DNA from: an uncultured Rhodospirillaceae bacterium
GTDB lineage: Bacteria; Pseudomonadota; Alphaproteobacteria; RF32; CAG-239
DNA length: 11,690 nt
Reading direction: 5' to 3'
Assembly (NCBI GenBank): GCA_900313185.1
Contig: OMQI01000188.1
Span: forward strand, 1 to 11,690
The position numbers were made by a program, and so were the translations under genes. The notes beneath the pieces were generated by a model. That model worked only from the letters and a program-made list of their open reading frames with translations, was not told where the DNA came from and searched no databases. Within the stretch, counting starts at the first letter, position 1, and each line of letters starts with the position of its first letter. This document shows positions 7,518 through 11,690 of the stretch, in pieces.

Positions 7518-9569
7518 TCAACAGAATCCTATTTTTCGGGAAATTGGTGCTTTTTGTTTTTGTTCCAATTCCAACATTTTGATGATTTCGTCCTTATTAT
7601 CCAACAATCCCATAATTTCCGCTTTTTGTTTGACCACCGTGAAATCTCCCGGAGTAAGGCTGGAAATGTGCGATAAATCAACATCTTTCATGGCAAAAAA
7701 ATGTTCAAATGCCAATGTGTTTTGCTCCGCTGTCATGTATTTATATTCTACCTTGAAAGTAAAACGTCTTAAACTGGCCTTATCCAGATTGTCAATCAGG
7801 TTAGTGGTGCAAATGAAAGGAAATTTGTGCTTTTCCATTTGTGTCAGCATTTCATTGACTTGTGTGACTTCCCAGGAATGGTAAAAGTGACTGCGATCCT
7901 GCAGAAAACTGTCAGCTTCATCAAAAATCAGTAATGCTTTTTTATCGGTAGCTTCTTTGAAGGCTGCAGCAATGTTTTGTTCGGTTTCTCCGTGCCACAT
8001 TGAAAGAATGTCTGAGCATCTTTTTTTGATAATAGGCATGTTCAACTGCTCCGACAGATATTCGGCATAAGCCGATTTTCCGGTACCGGATACTCCGTAT
8101 AAACATAAAGAAAACTGTTTGCTTTTGAAATTTTTCACCTGTTCTGTAAACTTTTGTAAATCAATATCGGTGTTTAAAAGTCCGGTATTGAAATTAAGTA
8201 ATTTCTTCTCTGTCTTTTTAGGAAGGGATTTTTTACGTTCAATACCGTTATTATATGCTTTTTCCATTGCTTGCAGGCTTTTATACACATCATCGGCATT
8301 ACCGTTAATCAGCTTTATGGAACGTACGGCATTTGTCGCAAAAGCCGGAGTTAATTTATATTCTTCCGCCAGTTTATGCGCTTTTTTTCGGCTTATCGGT
8401 AAATTATATTGTTTAAATGTTTTCTGCCAAATTTGCGTATGGGTTTCCAAATCTGGTTTTTTAAAATCTATGGCATAGGTGAATCTTCTCAAGTAGGCCT
8501 TATCCCAGAAACGAATTGAATTAACAATCCAAATGCAAGGAACCGGATTATTTTCCAATACTCGGTTAATATAAATTTTTTTCTCCTCCATAAAATCGTC
8601 GGCCTCGTCAATTAAAAGGCAAGTATTTTTGTCGTGTGTAACTATATTTTGCACAGTGTACAGGCATTGTAGACGGTTTTTTCCCAATTTTTCCCCGACG
8701 GCATAAAGATTGGTTCTGATTTTTTTACACAGAGCTTTAGTGAATTCCGTTTTTCCGGTTCCGGGTTCGCCATAAAATAAAATATTTATACCTTTGGCGT
8801 GTGAATTAATGGCTCCTTTGATTAATTTGGCGCAGAAATCTTTTTCCTGAATATGGGAAAAATCTTTAAAAATTAAATTTGTTTTCAATGGGTTACCTAT
8901 TAAAATTTCACGTAATTCCTGCACGCTTGAAAATTGCTGTCCCAATAATTTTAAGCATTGCTGACTAACGCAAAGATTGCTTTCGTAATCGGTTTCCAAT
9001 AATCCGTAGCTAATCAGTTTGGCATCATTGTTTAATAATATGCCGGTTTCGCTCTCGGAGTAAGGTAAAAATTTACAGGCAATATTGCCTTTAAAATCAC
9101 AACGTGTAAACAAGCTATATATAAAGCTTTCTAGGGCCGGATTAATTTTGTTGCGGGCGTAAAAGCCAAATATATCAGTTTCAATATTATTTAATTTCAT
9201 AAGTTTAGAAATTAATTTAATTTTATTTTCTAATGCACTGATTTTAATAGATTTACTTTTCAAGATTTTGGCTTCTATTTTTTGCTTCAGTTTCATACAA
9301 CGACTAATAGCTTCTGCCTTATATTTTTTGCAAAAAAATTCAAAACTGCAATCAAATTCGTCCTTTTCAGCTTTATTTAACCATTCAAAGTCAATATAAT
9401 CACGACCGACATCTTCATGCCATTCGTTTATTTTATTTAAATAGGTACGAATATTGTTTTTTTTATTTAAAAATTCGCATAAATAAGTAAGCAACTTGTT
9501 TTTCTCAAAACAATTGGAGGTACAGCACCCTGTGGTTATGCCGCTTCTCATTCTGAAACTTTTGCTCAT
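7518..9569 (-). CDS. Tandem-domain AAA ATPase of unknown function
   Basis: The 683-residue protein has an unassigned Lys-rich N-terminal region (about 1-235) and two AAA modules. Module 1: Walker A GEPGTGKT (267-274), Walker B LLIDEAD (318-324), sensor-1 N350, arginine pair RRF (361-363). Module 2: Walker A GVSGTGKS (492-499), Walker B LLIFDEAD (546-553), sensor-1 N590, RRF (601-603). Module 2 also has the classical pore-loop pattern MWHGETE with W525; module 1 lacks it. No membrane segment, protease or nuclease motif is seen, so it probably works as a cytosolic unfoldase or remodelling ATPase with an unknown substrate. The N-terminus is Cys-rich (CCTSNC at 15-20), without a clear zinc-finger pattern. 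The start at 9569 is supported by AAAGGA (complement of 9576-9581) 6 bp upstream. It is divergent from a WYL regulator, its likely controller. Other AAA families cannot be excluded without a search. Confidence 0.85.
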   Translation of the reverse strand: MSKSFRMRSGITTGCCTSNCFEKNKLLTYLCEFLNKKNNIRTYLNKINEWHEDVGRDYIDFEWLNKAEKDEFDCSFEFFCKKYKAEAISRCMKLKQKIEAKILKSKSIKISALENKIKLISKLMKLNNIETDIFGFYARNKINPALESFIYSLFTRCDFKGNIACKFLPYSESETGILLNNDAKLISYGLLETDYESNLCVSQQCLKLLGQQFSSVQELREILIGNPLKTNLIFKDFSHIQEKDFCAKLIKGAINSHAKGINILFYGEPGTGKTEFTKALCKKIRTNLYAVGEKLGKNRLQCLYTVQNIVTHDKNTCLLIDEADDFMEEKKIYINRVLENNPVPCIWIVNSIRFWDKAYLRRFTYAIDFKKPDLETHTQIWQKTFKQYNLPISRKKAHKLAEEYKLTPAFATNAVRSIKLINGNADDVYKSLQAMEKAYNNGIERKKSLPKKTEKKLLNFNTGLLNTDIDLQKFTEQVKNFKSKQFSLCLYGVSGTGKSAYAEYLSEQLNMPIIKKRCSDILSMWHGETEQNIAAAFKEATDKKALLIFDEADSFLQDRSHFYHSWEVTQVNEMLTQMEKHKFPFICTTNLIDNLDKASLRRFTFKVEYKYMTAEQNTLAFEHFFAMKDVDLSHISSLTPGDFTVVKQKAEIMGLLDNKDEIIKMLELEQKQKAPISRKIGFC

Positions 9570-9598
9570 AGTGTATCCTTTCGTTCATTTATAGCCGT

Positions 9599-9604
9599 AG
9601 TATA
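9599..9604 (-). promoter_or_regulatory. Candidate -10 element of the AAA ATPase gene
   Basis: On the minus strand TATACT lies about 30 bp before the start codon, a reasonable place for a -10 box. No good -35 match is seen at 16-18 bp. The 9610-9636 dyad lies just upstream and would overlap any -35 contact, so a protein bound there could repress or activate this gene. Confidence 0.3.
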
Positions 9605-9609
9605 AAACA

Positions 9610-9636
9610 TATATACGACAAAAATAGTCGTATATA
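9610..9636. promoter_or_regulatory. Inverted repeat, candidate operator (TATATACGAC n7 GTCGTATATA)
   Basis: Two perfect 10-bp arms, 9610-9619 and 9627-9636, are separated by the 7-nt spacer AAAAATA. The right arm extends into a self-complementary CGTATATACG (9629-9638). The site lies 41 bp upstream of the AAA start codon, where a regulator would meet RNA polymerase. There is no T-run typical of a terminator. The WYL regulator encoded across the gap is the natural candidate to bind it, but this is inference from position. Confidence 0.55.
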
Positions 9637-9678
9637 CGGATTTTATTTAAGAAAATTGCTTTTATATGCGTTTTGTGG

Positions 9679-9696
9679 GGTAAAAATATTTTCACC
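9679..9696. promoter_or_regulatory. 18-bp near-perfect palindrome in the divergent promoter region
   Basis: The sequence GGTAAAAATATTTTCACC pairs with itself at 8 of 9 positions, the exception being A/C at position 4. Outer arms ATGCG (9666-9670) and CGCAT (9696-9700) add an asymmetric second layer. There is no loop, so a DNA-binding dimer site is more likely than an RNA hairpin. It may serve as an operator for either divergent gene. Confidence 0.4.
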
Positions 9697-9722
9697 GCAT
9701 AATTATTATGGGGCAATTTTTA

Positions 9723-9751
9723 TTGACAGCAAATATATTGTTTAATAACTT
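9723..9751 (+). promoter_or_regulatory. Candidate promoter of the WYL regulator gene
   Basis: A perfect -35 hexamer TTGACA (9723-9728) is followed after 17 bp by TAACTT (9746-9751), a poor -10. Other AT-rich -10 choices nearby have bad spacing. If right, transcription would start near 9758 and leave a very short leader before the ribosome site at 9761-9767. Confidence 0.4.
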
Positions 9752-9772
9752 AATAAAAAAAGAGGTGACGAT

Positions 9773-10744
9773 ATGGCAAATTATGAAAAAACTTATGATT
9801 TATTTACATTGGCAATGCGTATGCAGGAAGCCGGTGAGGGTGTTTCTCTGGAGGATATTCAGCAAGAATACGGAGTGTCACGTCGAACAGCCGAGCGTAT
9901 GCGTAATGCTCTGCTTTCCTTTTTCCCGCAAATGGAAGAAGTTGATATGGGAGAACGCATAAAACGTTGGCGTATTCCGCAACGCAGCCTGAATACTCTT
10001 ATTTCTTTTTCGGCGGAAGAATTGGCCGTATTTAAAACTGCTATATCGACACTCAAAAAGTACAGTATGAATGACAAAGCCGATGTTCTGGCTAATGTCG
10101 AGCTTAAATTGCGTAATTTAATCAAACCGGAGCAAAAACTTAAAATCGATGTCGATGCCGAAGAAATGATGAAATCGGAGGGACTTGCTTTACGTCCGGG
10201 GCCTAAAATCGTTATTGATGAGGATATCCTTCTTAAAATCAGAGAAGCAATATTAAGTTCGCATCAAATTCGCATTACTTACTATAATCGGCAAAGCGGA
10301 AAAATAAGTCGCAATACTTTGATGCCATATGGTATTTTATATGGGGAGCGCAATCATTATCTGTTGGCACGGCACAGTGACGGTTTTTACGGAGATGAGG
10401 TGCATCACTTTATTTTGACCAATATTATGGAAGTTGAAATTTTGGACGAGCTATATCAAATTCCTAAAAGTTTTGATTTGGAAAAATATTCCGAGCGCTC
10501 ATTCGGAGTTTTCCAAGAGGAACCTTTTGAAGTGGAGTGGTTGTTTGATAAAGAGTCTGCTTCTGATGCCAAACGTTATATTTTCCACCCTTCGCAAGAA
10601 ATGATAGAAAACCCGGATGGTACATTAACGGTCAAATTCAAAGCCGGCGGTAGAGTGGAAATGGATTGGCATTTATACACTTGGGGCAATCATGTGAAAG
10701 TAATAAAGCCTGAAGATTGGTATGAAAAACCGATAAACAGTTGA
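9773..10744 (+). CDS. WYL-domain transcriptional regulator
   Basis: The 323-residue protein has the usual order for this class. An N-terminal winged helix-turn-helix (about 8-70) holds the recognition segment GVSRRTAERMRN (34-45). It is followed by a linker, a WYL domain (about 155-225; NTLMPYGILYGERNHYLLAR, with HYL at 195-197 in place of W-Y-L) and a C-terminal WCX-type extension (about 250-315; SFGVFQEEPF, FHPSQ, AGGRVEMDWHLYTWG). WYL domains bind ligands such as nucleic acid or nucleotides and control stress, repair and phage-defence genes. The C-terminal wording is one I associate with an alphaproteobacterial regulator family. The start is supported by AGAGGTG (9761-9767) 5 bp upstream. 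It is divergent from the AAA ATPase and probably controls it and itself; whether it represses or activates cannot be read from the sequence. Confidence 0.9.
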   Translation: MANYEKTYDLFTLAMRMQEAGEGVSLEDIQQEYGVSRRTAERMRNALLSFFPQMEEVDMGERIKRWRIPQRSLNTLISFSAEELAVFKTAISTLKKYSMNDKADVLANVELKLRNLIKPEQKLKIDVDAEEMMKSEGLALRPGPKIVIDEDILLKIREAILSSHQIRITYYNRQSGKISRNTLMPYGILYGERNHYLLARHSDGFYGDEVHHFILTNIMEVEILDELYQIPKSFDLEKYSERSFGVFQEEPFEVEWLFDKESASDAKRYIFHPSQEMIENPDGTLTVKFKAGGRVEMDWHLYTWGNHVKVIKPEDWYEKPINS

Positions 10745-10767
10745 GGAAAAGAGTAACAAAAATAGTT

Positions 10768-10797
10768 TTGATTATTCAGAAATAAATGCGTGATATT
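10768..10797 (+). promoter_or_regulatory. Possible promoter of the HD-domain gene
   Basis: TTGATT (10768-10773) and GATATT (10792-10797) are 18 bp apart in the 76-bp gap between the WYL and HD genes. Both are imperfect matches. The gap has no terminator-like hairpin, so the HD gene may instead be read through from the WYL promoter. Confidence 0.25.
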
Positions 10798-10820
10798 TTG
10801 GCGATATTAAGGAGAAAACA

Positions 10821-11258
10821 ATGATTACACAAAATAGATGGCAACATATTTTAGGTGTGGCACGTAAATGCAAAGAATATGCCGCAAAACTCAACCCTAA
10901 TGATAATAAATTTACCGAAGATATGTTTTTATTGGGTATGTTACACGATATGGGGTATGAATTTATGGAAAGTAATGCATCTCATGCGGCAGTCGGGGGA
11001 GAAATATTAAAGCGTAATAATTATCGATACTGGTCGGAAGTATCTCTGCACGGGGATGAAACGGTTGATAATATGTCCGACGAGCTGTTTATTTTGAACT
11101 CAGCCGATATGTCGACAGGACCAAACGGAGAAGATTTTACTTTTGATGAACGTTTAAAGGAAATTGCTTCGAGATTTGGTACAGATGCGGTTGCCTATAA
11201 AAAGTGCGTCATTGAAGTTGAAAAATTAAAAGCGGACAAGCGGTATAAAAAATTATAA
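10821..11258 (+). CDS. Small HD-domain phosphohydrolase-like protein
   Basis: The 145-residue protein carries the metal ligands of the HD superfamily in order: H9 (RWQHILGVA), H42-D43 (LGMLHDMGYEF) and D96 (ILNSADMST). H55 (SHAAVGGEIL) and H77 (VSLHG) are also placed as in HD proteins that hold more than one metal. The protein is almost only this domain, with no fused catalytic, sensor or membrane part. HD proteins hydrolyse phosphomonoesters or phosphodiesters, often nucleotides, but the substrate here is unknown. The ATG has AAGGAG (10809-10814) 6 bp upstream. It follows the WYL gene by 76 bp on the same strand and may be co-transcribed. The C-terminus is Lys-rich (KLKADKRYKKL). Confidence in the fold is high; confidence in any function is low. 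Confidence 0.85.
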   Translation: MITQNRWQHILGVARKCKEYAAKLNPNDNKFTEDMFLLGMLHDMGYEFMESNASHAAVGGEILKRNNYRYWSEVSLHGDETVDNMSDELFILNSADMSTGPNGEDFTFDERLKEIASRFGTDAVAYKKCVIEVEKLKADKRYKKL

Positions 11259-11265
11259 CACTTAG

Positions 11266-11297
11266 ACACCTTATCTTGATTGATGAGGTGTTTTTTT
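11266..11297 (+). terminator. Intrinsic terminator after the HD-domain gene
   Basis: A 10-bp stem (ACACCTTATC 11266-11275 with GATGAGGTGT 11282-11291, one T-G wobble) closes the 6-nt loop TTGATT and ends in seven T residues (11291-11297). It begins 8 bp after the stop codon. Confidence 0.93.
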
Positions 11298-11308
11298 GTT
11301 AATGGTGG

Positions 11309-11328
11309 TTCGGTCGCTCGTTCGAGCC
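11309..11328 (+). repeat. 20-bp direct repeat, copy 1
   Basis: TTCGGTCGCTCGTTCGAGCC is identical to the copy at 11577-11596, starting 268 bp downstream. Its 3' part is a small palindrome (GCTCG-TT-CGAGC). Its last 17 bases match the T-arm of the tRNA ending this window (GGTCGCGAGTTCGAGCC on the minus strand) at 15 positions. Confidence 0.9.
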
Positions 11329-11340
11329 ATCGTTCGCTCC
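11312..11340 (+). pseudogene. Degenerate tRNA 3'-end-like fragment, plus strand
   Basis: GGTCGCTCGTTCGAGCC, then ATCGTT, then CGCTCC follows the order of the true tRNA 3' end at 11657-11690: variable-region end, T-arm, then the acceptor strand CGCTCC. It has a few changed or inserted bases. There is no CCA end and no upstream tRNA body, so it is a fragment only. It overlaps repeat copy 1. Confidence 0.45.
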
Positions 11341-11378
11341 AATAAAAAAAAAGCCGCAAAAAGCGGCTTTTTTTTATT
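11341..11378. terminator. A/T-flanked hairpin, possible bidirectional terminator
   Basis: GCCGC (11353-11357) and GCGGC (11363-11367) pair around an AAAAA loop. They are bordered by nine A and eight T residues that extend the pairing, with AAT and ATT at the ends. This gives a T-run in both directions. Outside it, GCTCC and GGAGC (parts of the two tRNA-like fragments) could pair further with a small bulge. Confidence 0.7.
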
Positions 11379-11397
11379 GGCGGGAGCTTTCGGGCTC
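11378..11397 (-). pseudogene. Degenerate tRNA 3'-end-like fragment, minus strand
   Basis: TGGCGGGAGC (11378-11387) repeats exactly the first ten plus-strand bases of the tRNA end at 11657-11666. After five largely different bases, GGCTC again agrees in the same register. Read on the minus strand this is a T-arm remnant, an acceptor strand and CCA, followed directly by a hairpin, as with the real tRNA. A decayed tRNA copy or an old attachment site are both possible. Confidence 0.5.
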
Positions 11398-11450
11398 TAC
11401 TTGCTCCGTAAGCTCTGCCGGCGCTTATGCTTGGCAATCGTTAACTACGC

Positions 11451-11468
11451 TTCGGTCACTCGGTTGCG
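11451..11468 (+). repeat. Degenerate third copy of the 20-bp repeat
   Basis: TTCGGTCACTCGGTTGCG agrees with the 20-bp repeat at 11 of its first 12 bases and then diverges. It lies between the two perfect copies in the same orientation. Confidence 0.4.
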
Positions 11469-11527
11469 ATTTTTTCGCCGTGGTTGCTACCGCTTCCCTT
11501 GCTTAAAAGCAACCTTCGCCCGTCGTC

Positions 11528-11555
11528 AACAAACAACATTTTGAGGTTGTTTGTT
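11528..11555. repeat. 10-bp stem-loop AACAAACAAC / GTTGTTTGTT
   Basis: Perfect 10-bp arms at 11528-11537 and 11546-11555 enclose the 8-nt loop ATTTTGAG. Only a short T stretch follows, so it is a weak terminator at best. Its right arm also overlaps the alternative pairing TGAGGTTG/CAACCTCA with 11567-11574, so the two structures exclude each other. Confidence 0.6.
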
Positions 11556-11576
11556 TTCCTCCGGCGCAACCTCATA

Positions 11577-11596
11577 TTCGGTCGCTCGTTCGAGCC
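11577..11596 (+). repeat. 20-bp direct repeat, copy 2
   Basis: Identical to 11309-11328. Unlike copy 1 it is followed by GTATCATCC, not by acceptor-strand-like sequence, so only the T-arm-like part is shared here. Confidence 0.9.
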
Positions 11597-11615
11597 GTAT
11601 CATCCTGTGATTTAA

Positions 11616-11652
11616 AACAAAAAAGAGTGCCGTAAAGGCACTCTTTTTTGTT
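11616..11652 (-). terminator. Terminator of the tRNA gene
   Basis: A perfect 16-bp stem (11616-11631 with 11637-11652) with a 5-nt loop. The core GAGTGCC/GGCACTC is flanked by A6 and T6. It sits 4 bp past the tRNA CCA end as read on the minus strand. The symmetric A and T runs would let it work in both directions. Confidence 0.85.
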
Positions 11653-11656
11653 CTAA

Positions 11657-11690
11657 TGGCGGGAGCGACGAGGCTCGAACTCGCGACCTC
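11657..11690 (-). tRNA. tRNA, 3' part only (possibly tRNA-Asp)
   Basis: Read on the minus strand, the last 34 bases give GAGGTC, a T-stem/loop (GCGAG, TTCGAGC, CTCGT), the acceptor strand CGCTCCC, discriminator G and an encoded CCA. The anticodon and 5' half lie beyond the window. Discriminator G73 and the GGTCGCGxGTTCGAG run resemble bacterial tRNA-Asp, but identity cannot be fixed without the anticodon. A terminator follows immediately. Confidence 0.85.

Larger units (their letters stand above)
11298..11656. other. Gene-free, repeat-rich interval beside a tRNA gene
   Basis: About 360 bp without a convincing gene. An open frame crosses much of it (11296-11544), but it starts in the terminator T-run, has no ribosome site, and its residues come from repeats and hairpins. 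The interval contains two 20-bp direct repeats, two tRNA 3'-end look-alikes, an A/T-flanked GC hairpin (11341-11378), a GGTTGCT/AGCAACC pair (11482-11488 with 11508-11514), a 10-bp stem (11528-11537 with 11546-11555), and TGAGGTTG/CAACCTCA (11542-11549 with 11567-11574), which competes with that last stem. Base composition is richer in GC than the neighbouring genes. Confidence 0.7.

Noticed and set aside
9708..9962. An 84-codon frame starting upstream of the WYL gene
   Set aside because: It overlaps the WYL coding region in another frame and has no ribosome site at its ATG; the WYL frame has a good one.
11195..11437. An 80-codon open frame on the minus strand
   Set aside because: It overlaps the HD gene, the terminator and the tRNA-like repeats; no start signal and no recognisable protein.
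11296..11544. An 82-codon open frame on the plus strand after the HD gene
   Set aside because: It begins in the terminator T-run, lacks a ribosome site, runs through hairpins and repeats, and has an Arg/Leu/Phe-biased composition with no family signature.
11309..11596. CRISPR array
   Set aside because: Only two perfect 20-bp copies 268 bp apart, with no regular spacers and no cas genes.
11657..11690. tRNA-Gly as the identity of the partial tRNA
   Set aside because: The plus-strand GGCGGGAG looked like a Gly acceptor, but here the CCA directly follows a G discriminator and the acceptor strand is CGCTCCC, which would pair with GGGAGCG, not GCGGGAG.

Overview
The window looks like chromosomal DNA of an AT-rich alphaproteobacterium. 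The best evidence is one block of touching genes: signal peptidase II, a small DUF3035/BamF-like lipoprotein, two M16 peptidase-like proteins, glucose-6-phosphate isomerase and MutL. The lspA, DUF3035, M16, M16 order is, to my knowledge, an alphaproteobacterial arrangement. The MutL carries its own endonuclease motif, and the WYL regulator further on resembles a family I associate with this class. The low GC and TTG/TTA-rich codon use would suit a host-associated or uncultured lineage, but I cannot name a genus.

Layout. Positions 1-352 hold the 3' end of a class I glutamine amidotransferase-like (C26) gene. It uses a different codon set from its neighbours and ends at a strong intrinsic terminator (359-391). 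From 498 to 7402 one forward operon carries lspA, the lipoprotein, the two M16 genes, pgi and mutL. Most junctions are ATGA or TAATG overlaps, so the genes are probably translationally coupled. Three of the products act at the envelope (lipoprotein maturation, a probable outer-membrane-assembly lipoprotein, a periplasmic peptidase pair). The last two serve glycolysis and mismatch repair. The M16 pair looks like one enzyme with a split active site: the first protein has the zinc motif, and the second lacks it but keeps the arginine/tyrosine-containing C-terminal motif.

Positions 7403-7517, between convergent genes, are almost filled by one 104-nt imperfect hairpin. On the minus strand, 7518-9569 encodes a two-domain AAA ATPase of unknown job. 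It is divergent from a WYL-domain transcription regulator (9773-10744), and the 203-bp gap between them contains two palindromes that could be operators. A small HD-domain phosphohydrolase-like gene (10821-11258) follows and ends at a terminator. This AAA/WYL/HD cluster is the least explained coding part of the window. A regulated stress or defence role is possible but is not shown by the sequence.

From 11298 to 11656 there is no convincing gene. The stretch holds two perfect 20-bp direct repeats, several stem-loops and two degenerate look-alikes of a tRNA 3' end. The window closes inside a real tRNA gene on the minus strand (11657-11690), perhaps tRNA-Asp, followed by its own terminator hairpin.
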